Positions 44,556 through 55,760 are shown, counted from the first letter of the stretch. The stretch: 64,000 nucleotides of DNA from Psychrobacillus sp. OK032 (GCF_900111345.1 NZ_FOGY01000002.1:1-64000); one strand, 5' to 3'. Numbers and translations are program-made. The notes: generated by a model not told the origin, from the letters alone.

Positions 44556-44996
44556 TTAAACTTCTTCGCAATGTTCTTCAAATAGTCCTTGAAGATGTGT
44601 GATAACTGATGTTGGAGCATGTCCTTCGATTTCGTGGCGACCGACTTCAGCAATTGGTTGACCATCTTTTAGAAGAACAAAAGATGGTGAAGATGGTAAA
44701 TGGTCATCTCCAAAAAGATTACGTGCTTGCTGTGTTGCCAATTTATCTTGTCCAGCAAATACCGTTACAAGATGTTCCGGGCGTTTATCGTAATGCACCG
44801 CGTTAGCTGCTGCTGGACGAGCGATACCACCTGCACATCCACAAACAGAGTTCACCATAACTAGTGTAGTACCTTTACGAGCAAATGCAGCGTCTACTTC
44901 TTCTGGAGTTGTTAGTTGCTCATAACCACTTGCATCCATTTCTCCGCGTGCTTGCATAATCATATCATTCATCAATAAATTAAAATCCATATTCAT
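44556..44996 (-). CDS. brxB: Bacilliredoxin (BrxA/BrxB, YphP/YqiW family)
   Basis: A thioredoxin-like de-bacillithiolating protein, 146 residues, restoring proteins from bacillithiol mixed disulfides. The active site is VCGCAGG (C52-G-C54). Typical family stretches: [18 protein letters not shown] and FLLKDGQ-like [23 protein letters not shown] 44996 follows AAAAGGAGTGGTGAAC. It is 40 bases downstream of the meaB gene, so it may be read with the mutase row. BrxA and BrxB are hard to tell apart by eye. Confidence 0.92.
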   Translation of the reverse strand: MNMDFNLLMNDMIMQARGEMDASGYEQLTTPEEVDAAFARKGTTLVMVNSVCGCAGGIARPAAANAVHYDKRPEHLVTVFAGQDKLATQQARNLFGDDHLPSSPSFVLLKDGQPIAEVGRHEIEGHAPTSVITHLQGLFEEHCEEV

Positions 44997-45036
44997 TGTT
45001 CACCACTCCTTTTCAAACTATTTTTATCTTAGCAGA

Positions 45037-46128
45037 TTACTGTTTAGAATTCGAGGAAAATAACTCATCCACTGCCTGTGAAACAGTCATCTGTTCGGAC
45101 CTTACTAATTGCTCTAATTCATTCATCGATTGTTTCTTATCAGTAGAAGAAAAAAAGTCATCATACAATCGGTCGATGATCATCGTTTTATACCAGTCAA
45201 CCGTTTGTTCTTTTCTTCTATTTTCCCAAACGCCATTTTCTAGCATACTTTTTTGAAAAGACAATATCGTATCCCACACGACATCTAGTCCTTTTTTATA
45301 AAGCGACGAAACAGCGAGAGCTGGTGTTGTCCAGTTAGGCGTAGAAGGTGCTAAAAAGTGAAGAATTTGTTTATATTCTGCCACTGTTTTTTTCGCCAGT
45401 TTTTCATTCGTTCCATCTGCTTTATTGACAACTATGGCGTCTGCTAGTTCCATAATTCCTTTTTTCATGCCTTGTAATTCATCACCAGCACCAGTTAGTG
45501 CTAGAAGTAGGAAGAAATCGACCATTCCACGAACGATGGTTTCACTTTGTCCAACACCGACCGTCTCCACTAAAATGACATCGTATCCAGCTGCTTCACA
45601 TAAAAGCATCGTTTCGCGAGATTTTTTATGCACTCCACCTAGTGTTCCAGCAGTGGGAGAAGGTCTAATAAAAGCACTTGGATGCTTAGCCAGTTCTTCC
45701 ATTCTTGTTTTATCTCCGAGAATACTGCCTCCTGTAAGGGAGGAACTCGGGTCGATTGCTAGTACCGCTACTTTGTAACCTTGATCGCATAGCATTTTGC
45801 CAAACGCTTCGATAAATGTACTTTTCCCCGCTCCAGGAACACCAGTGATTCCTATGCGGATACTATTTCCTGTATGAGGAAGAAGGCTTTTTAATAATTG
45901 CTGACCGATCGTTTGCTGATCCATCACTGTACTTTCGATAAATGTTATTGCTTTTGCTAAATGTAATCTCGAACCATTTCGAATTTCTCGGAAATATACT
46001 TCCTCATCAATTTTAAGTGATTTCTTTTTAGTAAATTTTTTAATAGTTGCCTTACCCATTCCATCATGTTGTGATTTAATGCCACTCATGACATGCATCG
46101 AGGTTTCGTTTGTTTTATCCGCAGCCAT
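45037..46128 (-). CDS. meaB: Methylmalonyl-CoA mutase-associated GTPase MeaB
   Basis: A G3E-family P-loop GTPase that protects and loads the B12 cofactor of the mutase. 363 residues; Walker A GVPGAGKST, DPSSSLTGGSILGDKTRM (switch region), ETVGVGQSE and the NKADG base-recognition motif. The stop of the mutase gene overlaps its start (TAATG), so the two are coupled. Function is supported both by sequence and by context. Confidence 0.94.
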   Translation of the reverse strand: MAADKTNETSMHVMSGIKSQHDGMGKATIKKFTKKKSLKIDEEVYFREIRNGSRLHLAKAITFIESTVMDQQTIGQQLLKSLLPHTGNSIRIGITGVPGAGKSTFIEAFGKMLCDQGYKVAVLAIDPSSSLTGGSILGDKTRMEELAKHPSAFIRPSPTAGTLGGVHKKSRETMLLCEAAGYDVILVETVGVGQSETIVRGMVDFFLLLALTGAGDELQGMKKGIMELADAIVVNKADGTNEKLAKKTVAEYKQILHFLAPSTPNWTTPALAVSSLYKKGLDVVWDTILSFQKSMLENGVWENRRKEQTVDWYKTMIIDRLYDDFFSSTDKKQSMNELEQLVRSEQMTVSQAVDELFSSNSKQ

Positions 46129-48287
46129 TAGCCTTCTACTTCCTCATAACCTAATCGTTTATACACTTCTTCTATGACTTTTTGCGCTGCTACAGGAATC
46201 ACTGTACCTGGTCCAAAAATTGCAGAAGCTCCGTTTTCTCTTAGAAATGCATAATCTTGTGCAGGGATTACTCCACCAACAACGATTAAAATGTCTTCCC
46301 GACCTAGCTTTGCTAGCTCTTCTCTTAAAGCGGGAACAAGCGTCATATGGCCAGCCGCTAATGAACTTACTCCAACAACATGGACATCATTTTCCACTGC
46401 TTGTTGCGCAGTTTCTGCAGGCGTTTGAAATAAGGGACTAATATCAACATCAAATCCTAAATCGGCGAATGCTGTCGCAATCACTTTCGCACCTCGGTCA
46501 TGTCCATCTTGACCCATTTTTGCTATTAGAATACGTGGTCGTCTTCCTTCATTATCCCGGAAGTCTTCCGCCATTTGTTTAACTGCCTCGATTTCTTCGG
46601 CATCACTAAAGTTCGCACTATATACACCACTCACAGACCGAATCACCGCCTTATGTCTTCCCGCAACATATTCAATCGCATCTGAAATTTCTCCAATGGT
46701 TGCACGCTTTCTTGCCGCTTCAACTGCAACAGCAAGTAGATTTTCATTTCCCGTTTTGGCTGCTTCTGTTAATGCATTAAGTGCTTCTTGTACAGCTTGT
46801 TCGTCTCGATTAGCTTTTACTGCAGCTATGCGTTCCATTTGTTTTTGACGCACAACAGTATTGTCAATATTCAATATATCAATCGCATCTTCTTGTTCGA
46901 GACGGTATTTATTTACTCCGATTATAATTTCTTTCGAAGAATCAATTTGTGCTTGTTTTTTTGCAGCTGCCTCTTCGATTTTCATCTTCGGTAAACCTGT
47001 TTCTATTGCATTAGCCATCCCACCAAGTTCTTCTATTTCCTCAATGAGTGCCCAGGCTTTTCCCATAAGTTCGTTCGTAAGAGTTTCTACATAATACGAA
47101 CCACCCCATGGATCGATGACGCTCGTCATATTCGTTTCTTCTTGCAAAAACAACTGCGTATTACGCGCTATCCGAGCTGAGAAATCGGTTGGAAGTGCAA
47201 TGGCTTCGTCGAGCGCGTTTGTATGAAGTGATTGTGTATGCCCCATTGCAGCAGCATTTGCTTCCACTAATGTTCTCGTTACGTTGTTAAATGGATCTTG
47301 CTCAGTTAAACTCCATCCAGACGTTTGGGAATGTGTACGTAAAGCCAATGTCTTAGGGTTTTTCGGATCGAAACTAGCCATCATTTGCGCCCACATTCTT
47401 CGGGCAGCACGCATTTTCGCTACTTCCATAAAATAGTTCATACCAATTGCCCAGAAAAATGAAAGCCTTGGTGCGAAGGAATCTATTTCAATACCTGCCT
47501 TCAACCCTGTACGTACATACTCCAGGCCATCTGCTAGTGTATACGCAAGCTCTATATCGGCAGTAGCTCCGGCTTCTTGCATATGATATCCAGAAATTGA
47601 AATAGAGTTGAACTTCGGCATATATTTCGCAGTATACGCAAAAATATCTGCTATTATTTTCATCGACATATCCGGTGTGTAAATATATGTGTTACGCACC
47701 ATATATTCTTTTAAAATATCATTTTGAATCGTTCCAGCTAGTTGCTCAGGTGTGACTCCTTGTTCTTCTGCAGTCACAATATAAAATGCTAAAATCGGTA
47801 AAACAGCTCCATTCATTGTCATGGAAACAGACATTTGGTCAAGCGGGATACCTTCAAAAAGAATTTTCATGTCCTCCACCGAATCAATGGCAACTCCCGC
47901 TTTCCCTACATCTCCTGTCACACGTTCATGATCGGAATCATAGCCTCTATGGGTAGGCAAATCGAATGCAACCGATAAACCTTTTTGCCCCATTGCTAAG
48001 TTTCTTCTATAGAAAGCATTACTTTCTTCGGCAGTAGAAAATCCCGCATATTGACGAACTGTCCAAGGTTTCGCTACATACATCGTCGGATAAGGTCCAC
48101 GTGTATTTGGTGCAATTCCAGGTAAATCATTTAAATGCTGCACATTACATCGATCAGATTCCTCATATACTTTTTTTAACATAATTCCTTCATTCGTTAG
48201 AAAAGAAGTGGATTGCTCTTGGGATTTTTTATTTGTACTTTCTAACAAACGTTCAATAGAAACTGCTGCATAATTAGGCGTTGACAT
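46128..48287 (-). CDS. Methylmalonyl-CoA mutase, large (catalytic) subunit
   Basis: A B12-dependent enzyme converting methylmalonyl-CoA to succinyl-CoA. 719 residues. The N-terminal TIM barrel has [20 protein letters not shown] and [14 protein letters not shown] for substrate binding, and the C-terminal cobalamin domain has the base-off motif DGHDRGAK (DxHxxG) and [11 protein letters not shown]. The start overlaps the small subunit gene by 14 bases. All catalytic regions appear intact. Confidence 0.95.
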   Translation of the reverse strand: MSTPNYAAVSIERLLESTNKKSQEQSTSFLTNEGIMLKKVYEESDRCNVQHLNDLPGIAPNTRGPYPTMYVAKPWTVRQYAGFSTAEESNAFYRRNLAMGQKGLSVAFDLPTHRGYDSDHERVTGDVGKAGVAIDSVEDMKILFEGIPLDQMSVSMTMNGAVLPILAFYIVTAEEQGVTPEQLAGTIQNDILKEYMVRNTYIYTPDMSMKIIADIFAYTAKYMPKFNSISISGYHMQEAGATADIELAYTLADGLEYVRTGLKAGIEIDSFAPRLSFFWAIGMNYFMEVAKMRAARRMWAQMMASFDPKNPKTLALRTHSQTSGWSLTEQDPFNNVTRTLVEANAAAMGHTQSLHTNALDEAIALPTDFSARIARNTQLFLQEETNMTSVIDPWGGSYYVETLTNELMGKAWALIEEIEELGGMANAIETGLPKMKIEEAAAKKQAQIDSSKEIIIGVNKYRLEQEDAIDILNIDNTVVRQKQMERIAAVKANRDEQAVQEALNALTEAAKTGNENLLAVAVEAARKRATIGEISDAIEYVAGRHKAVIRSVSGVYSANFSDAEEIEAVKQMAEDFRDNEGRRPRILIAKMGQDGHDRGAKVIATAFADLGFDVDISPLFQTPAETAQQAVENDVHVVGVSSLAAGHMTLVPALREELAKLGREDILIVVGGVIPAQDYAFLRENGASAIFGPGTVIPVAAQKVIEEVYKRLGYEEVEG

Positions 48288-49926
48288 GTGAATCCCCCTT
48301 TTTTACGAGTGCTAGCAAATCTTGTCCCTTTTCAAGAAGAGATTGTCCGGCAAAAATACATCCTGATAGTCCAGCATCTAACCAGTCTTCGTACTCTTCG
48401 AACTTCCCTGCAATATCCATTGGAACTGGTAATTGTTCGTTTAATAATGCTGGTACTAAGCCAGCCGTTTGCTCGTCATTTCCAACAAACACAACGTAGT
48501 CGATACCTTGTTCGGCTATCCACTTTCGAAGGTCGAATGGTTTCAAGTTTTCTGGTGCTACAATTGGTGAAATTCCAAGTGCGATTAAATAGCCACTAAC
48601 AAAATCCATGCGAGCTTTGTATTCTTTTAAAATACCATAAGGAATAATAGCCGTGTTTAATGGACTTTCTTGGAATGCTTTTCGTAATTGCTCAAAAGGT
48701 TCAGCAAGCCGTTTATAATTAGTAAGTTTAATAGAGTCGCCAATTACATCATTTGGATTTGCATAAGTATTCGTTCCAATCAACGATTTCTTACGAGTAG
48801 AGAGCGCAGTAAGCTGCTCCTCCCACTTTACTTCTGCCCGTTTCAAAAGTTTCGCTTCTCTTTCTTCTATAGTCGCCTCTTTCATTAATGTTAAAAAGTA
48901 TGACCACGTTTTTTCGACAAGCCCATTCGTCAATGTGTCCACATAGTAAGAACCACCTGCTGCATCAATAACTCGCCCTATATGCGTTTCTTCTTTTAAA
49001 ACAAGTTGCATATTGCGGGCAATTCGATTGGATGTTGGTGTAACCCCAGTTAAATAATTATGTGGGTACGTCGTCAAACTATCCGCTCCACCAAGAACGG
49101 CAGCTAGCGCACTATTACCCCCACGCAGTATATTAACATTTGCATCTAACACGGAGTAAGATCGCAAAGAAGTTTCTGTGTGTACAGGGATAGTCGCTAT
49201 GTTCGTATTCCCATAGCTTTGTCCGAAAGCTTCCCATAGAACACGGAAAGCGCGAATTTTCGCTATTTCCATAAAGAAATTATTTTCCACCGAAAATTGT
49301 ACAAATGCTTTTGATACAAGTTCCTCGATGCTTGTATTCCTTGCAAGCGCATCTGCTTGCACTAGCACGCTTGCCAGCTCACTAACTGCATCTCCTCCTG
49401 CTTGATGGATGGAAGATCCATTTAAGAAATACGTCCTAGCATTCGGCAGTTCTGCGTTACCTGCTCCTTTTATTAATCCTTTTAGATCAGGGAAATGATT
49501 TAAAAAATCTGGATCATTGGTGACATCTAGTATAGCTGGATGCTTCGCCAAAAGAGCCGCCAACTCTTCAATTTGGCTCGCATTCCAAGTTTGTTCTTTT
49601 TCTAATGTGAAATGGATAACATCATTCCCTTTTGAAAGAGTTTCTGTTATTTCCACAAGAATCACTTCACTTGTAGAACCTTCCGCAACTTGTGCTACTT
49701 GCCACTCAGAAGAATTTTTTGCTTGTCGTACAATAGCCGTTTGTGATGATGCCGGAAGATTTGCTACATCTTCTAGTGAATAAAGCGGTTTCAAAATGAT
49801 GTCTTCTAATGTTTTCATAGATAGCGATTCCAATGTCTTCCCCTTTAATGATTTGAGGGCTACTTGCTCCCATTCATCCATTGTTGCTTTATTAAACGTC
49901 GTTTCTCTCATTTTATCTATTGTCAT
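48274..49926 (-). CDS. Methylmalonyl-CoA mutase, small subunit
   Basis: The non-catalytic partner of the heterodimer, 550 residues: same TIM-barrel fold ([59 protein letters not shown]), with a degenerate cobalamin domain lacking DxHxxG. ATG 49926 is preceded by GGGGGAAGCGAAAGCG somewhat far upstream. First gene of the mutA-mutB-meaB row. Confidence 0.93.
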   Translation of the reverse strand: MTIDKMRETTFNKATMDEWEQVALKSLKGKTLESLSMKTLEDIILKPLYSLEDVANLPASSQTAIVRQAKNSSEWQVAQVAEGSTSEVILVEITETLSKGNDVIHFTLEKEQTWNASQIEELAALLAKHPAILDVTNDPDFLNHFPDLKGLIKGAGNAELPNARTYFLNGSSIHQAGGDAVSELASVLVQADALARNTSIEELVSKAFVQFSVENNFFMEIAKIRAFRVLWEAFGQSYGNTNIATIPVHTETSLRSYSVLDANVNILRGGNSALAAVLGGADSLTTYPHNYLTGVTPTSNRIARNMQLVLKEETHIGRVIDAAGGSYYVDTLTNGLVEKTWSYFLTLMKEATIEEREAKLLKRAEVKWEEQLTALSTRKKSLIGTNTYANPNDVIGDSIKLTNYKRLAEPFEQLRKAFQESPLNTAIIPYGILKEYKARMDFVSGYLIALGISPIVAPENLKPFDLRKWIAEQGIDYVVFVGNDEQTAGLVPALLNEQLPVPMDIAGKFEEYEDWLDAGLSGCIFAGQSLLEKGQDLLALVKKGDSHVNA

Positions 49927-50288
49927 ATGAACGCTTTCGCTTCCCCCTAAGTAAATAGAATTATCTTAATTATATTTTAACTGACTACCATTGCATTAGA
50001 AAGGGAAACTTCTTAAGAATCCTTATGAAATGGAAAAACCTCTTACTATTTAATGGACACATAATAATTCAATAGCGAAAGAGGTTTCTTCTTTTTTATT
50101 CAATTCATATACAAACCTCCAGTAAAGAGTATCTTCAATCGCATAGGTTAACCGAATGAACGCCATTCGATCCTACTGTCAAGAAATATTCATATATAAT
50201 TGAAGAAAATTTATTAGGGCAAACACATATGCAAACACAATATGCATATATTTTGTAAACAGAGATCCAATTTATTTTAGGTAAGGGA
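49927..50288. other. Intergenic region with one stem-loop
   Basis: AAACCTCTT (about 50037) and AAGAGGTTTC (about 50083) can pair across ~35 bases, with T-rich sequence after it on the plus strand. Otherwise the region holds only the divergent promoters of the mutase row and the ZIP gene. Confidence 0.4.
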
Positions 50289-50990
50289 ATGATAAGATTG
50301 CATGCATTAGTTCTTGGGGTATTTCTTTTTATTAGTTTAATTATAGGAGCAGGTATTGCTTGGTTGGTCGCTAAAATATTTCATCATTCCATTGAACGTT
50401 TGGCTCTTTTATGCGGTGGATTCTTAGTAGGCTTACTGGCACTTGATATCATCCCATCTGCATTAAATTCATACAAATCACCTGGTATAGTTCTAGGTAT
50501 TCTCATCGGATTTATGTTTCTACTACTAGCAAACAAATTGATTCACTCCTCCCACCAATATAAACCGTCTGTCTATTTGTTAACTATCGCACTTTTCATT
50601 CATACCATCCCTTTAAGCTTAACTATCGGGAATTTGCTAGGATACTCTACCTTCGCTCTCTCCATAACAACCTCTACCATTTTGCACCATATTCCCGAAG
50701 GATTCGCACTTACTTCTATATTTCTCTCACAAGGACAGAAACTAATAGGCTTATTACTATGTTTTATTAGTTTATCAATTTGGTTTAGTATGTTTATTTG
50801 GATTGGTAATCACTTACATCTCGGTATGAAAGAGCAAAGTGTACTTTTGGGTGTTTCCATTGGACTGATTGCTGTTACGAGTATAAAAGAATTCATTCTA
50901 CATAACATCCATGTGATGTCGATTAGGTCAGCTTCAACCTTTATCGTAATGGGATATCTTCTAAGTGCAGTGTTTCACGTGGTTTTCTAA
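50289..50990 (+). CDS. ZIP-family metal transporter
   Basis: A membrane protein of 233 residues with about eight hydrophobic segments. The second metal-binding helix has HHIPEGFALTSIFL (HxxPEG), and IHTIPLSLTIG corresponds to the HSxxDGxxxG helix with Asp replaced by Leu, so metal preference may differ. ZIP proteins bring zinc, manganese or iron into the cytosol. ATG 50289 lies close to TAAGGGA; TTG 50298 has better spacing and may be the true start. Single gene. Confidence 0.82.
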   Translation: MIRLHALVLGVFLFISLIIGAGIAWLVAKIFHHSIERLALLCGGFLVGLLALDIIPSALNSYKSPGIVLGILIGFMFLLLANKLIHSSHQYKPSVYLLTIALFIHTIPLSLTIGNLLGYSTFALSITTSTILHHIPEGFALTSIFLSQGQKLIGLLLCFISLSIWFSMFIWIGNHLHLGMKEQSVLLGVSIGLIAVTSIKEFILHNIHVMSIRSASTFIVMGYLLSAVFHVVF

Positions 50991-51087
50991 TACGCATTTT
51001 ATAAGTTATCACTGCCATCTTGAGGCAAACGCAATATAGTCCGCTGATCTCCCAACTTTAAATAACTTAGGAAATACAAACAAATAA

Positions 51088-51125
51088 AAACGCAAGAAGG
51101 AGTTCTTTTCCCTCTTGCGTTTTTC
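51088..51125. terminator. Bidirectional terminator (ZIP / UbiB genes)
   Basis: AAAAACGCAAGAAGG-AGTTCTTTT-CCCTCTTGCGTTTTT, a stem with T-runs on both strands. It ends two bases from the UbiB-like stop. Confidence 0.85.
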
Positions 51126-51126
51126 T

Positions 51127-53118
51127 CTACCCTCGCTTCATCAATCGAATTGCCTGAATCGATAAACGAACGAGCAATACGGAACATAAGAACAACCCTA
51201 CATACGCAGCACTATTTAAGTACACAGCATACGGTGCATCGATGAATTGAGCTATTGCTAATAGTGAAACCGAAATGATACCAAATGTAATACCAACAAG
51301 CAACAACACGAACCGGGAAAACAGTTGGGTTACGAACATCGCATTCTTTTTATCAGAAAACACATCATGATGCAAAGTAATTTTCCCACTTTCTACTCGT
51401 TGCATCAGCTTATCGACACGTCTTGGGATTTTACGAAGGGCAGGTAGTAACAATGCTAACTCTTCTTCCAATCTCTCTTTTGTAGCAATAGGTTCTTTAA
51501 ATGGCCTTTTAATCATGGAAGTTATATAGTGTCTGGAGAATTCTTTCGCCTCATTAAATAAATTAAAATCCTTCTTTATCAAACTTAATGTTCCATCTAA
51601 TGTAATAAACGAGCGTAATGCTATACCGACCGATGGATAGAACGATAGACCAAAATCTCGAATAACTTCAAAAAAAGAATGAATTAGCTCATCCGTTTCT
51701 ATACGTGGTACATACGAGATACGTAACAAAATTTGAGCCATCGCCTGCTCCATTCTGACTCGATCTATATGTTCATGGTCTTCTACAAGTAGTGTAATAG
51801 CATCGTATAAAATATTAGCGTCATTTTGCTGAATCCCCATGAGGAATAACTTAATGCCCTCTTGCTGAGGCTCTGCTAGACGACCAACAGCTCCAAAATC
51901 CAATAAGATAGGGGTTCCGTCTGTCTCATCAATAAATATATTTCCCGGGTGCGGATCTGCATGAAAAATTCCTGAAAACAACATTTGCTCAAAGAAAGAA
52001 AATAATACGGTACGAGCAAATTCTTCTCTATCTACATGTAATGAATAAAACAATGCATCTCCACTCGCAACGCTTTGTCCATGAACAAATTCCGAAACGA
52101 TTAATTGATTGTTGCTAAATTCCGAATAGACATGAGGGATTTTCATTTTATATGGACTATTCCTTAAGGCTGTCTTCACCTGCATCGTATTACGCATTTC
52201 AATATCAAAATTTACTTCTTCGCGCAGACTGGATGCAAATCCAATCGCCAATTCTCGAAAGCCTAAGTTTTCTGCCCATGTAGATTTATCCGATACCCAT
52301 TGCGCAAATTCTACTAATATAGTTAAATCATCACGCATCATATCTTTTACGTCTGGGCGCAGTAATTTGACAACCACTTGTTCATCGCTTTTTCGCAATA
52401 CTGCTCTATGTACTTGTCCGATTGAAGCAGCCGCGATGGGGGTCATATCAAACTGTGAAAACACTTCATCCATTTTATAAGGTAATGACTTTTCCAATAT
52501 CGTTTTCACTTGCTCACTAGAAAGCGGACGTACATTTTGTTGAAGTGTCCCCAATTCTTGAACAAAAGCTTTTGGGAAAATATCATTACGAGTAGACAGT
52601 ACTTGACCAAATTTGATGAAAATTCCGCCAGACTCCTCTAGAGTATCTCGAAATGCAATCGCTAACTCATGGTCGTTTTCTCTATGTCTAGCATATTTTA
52701 ATGTCCGAGAAATTCCGTTTTTTACAGCTATTTGTACAACTTGGCGCAATCTTTTCTGACTTCTCCACTGGTTTCGCAATCTTAATAACAGCGACTTTTG
52801 CCTCGGTATACGCTCTCCCTTTTCTCCGATGGCCATTGGATCAAACAATTCAAAGAATAGGTATAGCAGCATAGAAATAAGTAACATACTCCCGATCCAA
52901 ATAATCGTCCGAACATCCATAAATACATAAACATCTTCCAAAAAATCTGTTCCACGCAAATACGAATACCAATATACAATGGAAGTAAACGCTACACTAA
53001 TAAAAACAGACATAATCCGTTTCATTAAGTTAATTTGCGAGCCCATCAATCGGCCACTAACATAAAAAATAAACATTGCTATGACAAGCACTTGAATGAA
53101 TATTTTCACATAAACCAT
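51127..53118 (-). CDS. UbiB/ABC1/AarF-family atypical kinase
   Basis: A membrane-anchored ADCK-type kinase/ATPase of 663 residues, in other bacteria tied to quinone biosynthesis. The KxGQ motif (GIFIKFGQVLSTRNDIFP), Ala-rich loop (PIAAASIGQVHRAVL), HADPHPGNIF and LLDFGAVG are all present. Two to three helices lie at the N-terminus (residues 1-90) and two at the C-terminus, longer than the ~550 residues of UbiB. ATG 53118 follows GGGGTGGGATTC. Since Bacillales make menaquinone, its exact role is open. Confidence 0.92.
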   Translation of the reverse strand: MVYVKIFIQVLVIAMFIFYVSGRLMGSQINLMKRIMSVFISVAFTSIVYWYSYLRGTDFLEDVYVFMDVRTIIWIGSMLLISMLLYLFFELFDPMAIGEKGERIPRQKSLLLRLRNQWRSQKRLRQVVQIAVKNGISRTLKYARHRENDHELAIAFRDTLEESGGIFIKFGQVLSTRNDIFPKAFVQELGTLQQNVRPLSSEQVKTILEKSLPYKMDEVFSQFDMTPIAAASIGQVHRAVLRKSDEQVVVKLLRPDVKDMMRDDLTILVEFAQWVSDKSTWAENLGFRELAIGFASSLREEVNFDIEMRNTMQVKTALRNSPYKMKIPHVYSEFSNNQLIVSEFVHGQSVASGDALFYSLHVDREEFARTVLFSFFEQMLFSGIFHADPHPGNIFIDETDGTPILLDFGAVGRLAEPQQEGIKLFLMGIQQNDANILYDAITLLVEDHEHIDRVRMEQAMAQILLRISYVPRIETDELIHSFFEVIRDFGLSFYPSVGIALRSFITLDGTLSLIKKDFNLFNEAKEFSRHYITSMIKRPFKEPIATKERLEEELALLLPALRKIPRRVDKLMQRVESGKITLHHDVFSDKKNAMFVTQLFSRFVLLLVGITFGIISVSLLAIAQFIDAPYAVYLNSAAYVGLFLCSVLLVRLSIQAIRLMKRG

Positions 53119-53206
53119 GAATCCCACCCCATTCACTTTCCTCTATGTACCCATTTGCACTATTTATTAATCGAGTTCTTTTTAATATATTATCACCCAC
53201 TCTACA

Positions 53207-53248
53207 AAAATACCTACCTCACCCTACTTGGGTGATAGGTATTTTTGT
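53207..53248. terminator. Hairpin terminator
   Basis: AAAAATACCTA-C-CTCACCC-TACT-TGGGTGA-TAGGTATTTTT, with T-runs on both strands, located upstream of both divergent genes. It may end a small transcript or serve as insulator. Confidence 0.65.
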
Positions 53249-53388
53249 TTTAATTTTTTTATATAAAAATTCTCTTACGGAATATGACAAAATCTCACAG
53301 TAATAACTTGTTACAAACTTAGTAAAAATATTTTCTCTTCTCTTTGCATAGAATAAAAGACTTGTCCCAGTAAGAAAGGAGATTTACT

Positions 53389-53979
53389 TTGGCAGAAAAT
53401 ACGAAGGATCCTTTTTATCAACAATGGTGGTTCATTATATTAATCATTATTTTAGCGGTAGGCATTATTGAAAATGTATTTGATGATAGCGATCAAGCTA
53501 GAGAGGAAAGAGCAGAAGCGATTACATCCGCTTTTCAGGAAGAAGCAGTAATGAAAGAAATAGTAGAGAATAAGTCTACACCAGATATAATTGCAGCTCA
53601 TTTAATCAAAAAAAGATTCGGTTCAACTAAGGAAGAAAAAGAAAATATGGTGGTATCTGCTGAATATGAAAGTGGTGTTGTGGAAGTTATTATTTCCGCT
53701 AAAAAAGTTTCATCGGCTAAAACACTCAAACACGCTTCCTTAACCACTGCTTTTGACTATATGAAATCGATGAAATCTCACCCAAATGTAAACCAGGCGA
53801 CCTTCATTGTCCAAGCACCACTCACGGACCCATTCGGGAATGTAGAAGTTGGAGATGTGATGATTGTGCTAATGAGCAGAGAGACATTAGAAAAGATAAA
53901 CTTCCAACATTTTAAAGTAGGCAATCTTAGCACAGTTGCCGATATTTACTGGGAGCACCCTGTGCTAACCAAAAAATAA
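53389..53979 (+). CDS. Hypothetical membrane-anchored protein, 196 residues
   Basis: Starts with TTG 53389 behind AAAGGAGATTTAC. The N-terminus is WWFIILIIILAVGIIENVF, a single transmembrane helix, followed by a charged helix (SDQAREERAEAITSAFQEEA) and a soluble alpha/beta part with repeated KHASLTTAFDYMKSMKSHP and MIVLMSRETLEKINF. No catalytic motif is evident. Related small lipoprotein-like proteins exist in Bacillus, with unknown role. It ends at its own terminator. Confidence 0.75.
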   Translation: MAENTKDPFYQQWWFIILIIILAVGIIENVFDDSDQAREERAEAITSAFQEEAVMKEIVENKSTPDIIAAHLIKKRFGSTKEEKENMVVSAEYESGVVEVIISAKKVSSAKTLKHASLTTAFDYMKSMKSHPNVNQATFIVQAPLTDPFGNVEVGDVMIVLMSRETLEKINFQHFKVGNLSTVADIYWEHPVLTKK

Positions 53980-53982
53980 AAA

Positions 53983-54015
53983 GAAGGATGTGCACACAGC
54001 TACATCCTTCTTAAC
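53983..54015 (+). terminator. Terminator of the membrane-anchored protein gene
   Basis: AAGAAGGATGT-GCACACAGCT-ACATCCTTCTT, an 11-bp perfect stem. Confidence 0.8.
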
Positions 54016-54077
54016 ATACTAAAATACTAATATTTCTCTCTACTTTCCCCTCTTCAATGAACAACAAATCGTTAGCT

Positions 54078-55313
54078 TTAGGTAGGTATGATGATTGTAA
54101 AAGTTGTTCCTTCTCCTACTTTACTTTGTACATCAATATTACCATTTAGTTTCACAATCGTACCATATACCATTAGCATACCTAATCCAGTTCCATCTTT
54201 TTGATAGGAATAAATAGGCTTTCCTAGTTGATAAATCTCCTCTTTTGTCATACCAATTCCTGTATCCTCTATTCGAATAACGATATTCTTTTCTTCTTCC
54301 ATAACAGAAATAGAAAGAATTCCACCTTCGTTTTTCATAGACGTGATTGCGTTTTTCAGTAAATTAAGCAAACATTGCTTCATCTGATTTTGATCATATT
54401 CTTTTTTCAGTGAATTAGAGAAATGACAACGTATTTCGACATTATACATAGCTGCAATTGGCACCAAAACATCTTGAACATACTCTATTTCTTGCTTTAA
54501 ATCAGAGTAGACCATATGCTCTAACTGCGGCTTGGCAAACGTCAAATAATCATTCAAGATTGTTTCCGCTATCATCACTTCTTTTAAAGAATGCTCGATA
54601 TATAGCTTTTCCTCGTTCGTACTAGTTTTAGAATTAGCTAATAATTGTAAAAATCCTTTCGCTACGGTTAAAGGATTGCGTAACTCATGTGAAACGCTTG
54701 CCGAAAGCTCACCCATCACATGAAGTTGCTCTGTCCAAATATTATTTTCTCTGTTTTGATTATTGGAAATCACTTTTTCAATCAATATTAAATTTACCAA
54801 CATTACACTTGCCTGAATAATCAATGCATAAAAAGCAAGAGTCCAAAACTCAGCAGTTAGCTTTTCCAAATATATGGATAAAGTAAAAAAATAAACAATC
54901 ACTACTATTACGGTGCTATAAACACCTATCATAATCCGCTTCTCAGGTTGGAATTCTTTAAAACGCTTAGACATAAGTGGCAGCAGAATGAAAATTCCCG
55001 TGGAAAAAAGAATCGACTGAAATGAACCTTCCTCACCTATTATAAGTCGTTGGATATTTAATAGAATATATAGCGGAAATACTCCTTTATAGCCCCCATA
55101 CAAAGCTATTAATACAAATGGAGTATATCGTAAATCATAAATAACCCCAGATTCCAGTATAAACGGATAATTCATACACAATACCATAGAAATCGTGGAA
55201 AAGATCATGAATATCATGCGCTGATACTTCATCTCAGTGTTCTCAAAAAAAACGACAAGGAGCAATACTGGTAAAATGATAAAGAAAATGTTGACCAAAA
55301 AAATTTCTAACAT
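54078..55313 (-). CDS. Membrane sensor histidine kinase (KinB-like)
   Basis: A kinase of 411 residues. The N-terminal ~185 residues have six hydrophobic spans with the 5TM-LYT-type segment YDLRYTPFVLIALYGGYKGV, the sensor of B. subtilis KinB and LytS. Then the phospho-acceptor region HVMGELSASVSHELRNPLTV (H-box), N-box LLNLLKNAITSM, G1 IEDTGIGM and G2 KDGTGLGML. No receiver is encoded nearby, as usual for the orphan kinases feeding the sporulation phosphorelay. ATG 55313 follows AGGAGGATTATAC. Confidence 0.9.
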   Translation of the reverse strand: MLEIFLVNIFFIILPVLLLVVFFENTEMKYQRMIFMIFSTISMVLCMNYPFILESGVIYDLRYTPFVLIALYGGYKGVFPLYILLNIQRLIIGEEGSFQSILFSTGIFILLPLMSKRFKEFQPEKRIMIGVYSTVIVVIVYFFTLSIYLEKLTAEFWTLAFYALIIQASVMLVNLILIEKVISNNQNRENNIWTEQLHVMGELSASVSHELRNPLTVAKGFLQLLANSKTSTNEEKLYIEHSLKEVMIAETILNDYLTFAKPQLEHMVYSDLKQEIEYVQDVLVPIAAMYNVEIRCHFSNSLKKEYDQNQMKQCLLNLLKNAITSMKNEGGILSISVMEEEKNIVIRIEDTGIGMTKEEIYQLGKPIYSYQKDGTGLGMLMVYGTIVKLNGNIDVQSKVGEGTTFTIIIPT

Positions 55314-55760
55314 GTATAATCCTCCTATCCTCTACACATAAAGGTTTGCCGGAACTGGAAGATTCTTTTTGCTTATTACTACGTAAATAGTCACGTTCGA
55401 TATAATCAAATTTAAGTAATCCAGATGCTATGTCCCTCTAATTATGAAAAAATTATATCATATTTAGAATTATTAAAAATGAGTGTTTTAACCCTATTTT
55501 ACATTCTGTTTAAATACCAATCAGTACCAATCATCATTGTTCCGCTAGGCTTTAACGCTTGTTCTATTCGCTTTCATACAGGAGTCACTTGCCTCGTTAA
55601 ATCTCACAGAAAAAAATCGGAAAATGGCGAAGAACAATAAATGTGTCAAGGAAGCAACCAAGTTACTCATGAAAGAAATTTGTAACAGATTTCCTTACCA
55701 TGATATGTCGGTGTATTACTATGTATTTCTCATTTTTGGGAAGTTAGTTTTTACAGGAAT
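55314..55760. other. Intergenic region without a convincing gene
   Basis: Two overlapping plus-strand frames (about 55425-55640 and 55624-55809) lack ribosome binding sites and do not look like proteins. The kinase promoter must lie here on the minus strand. Confidence 0.5.
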
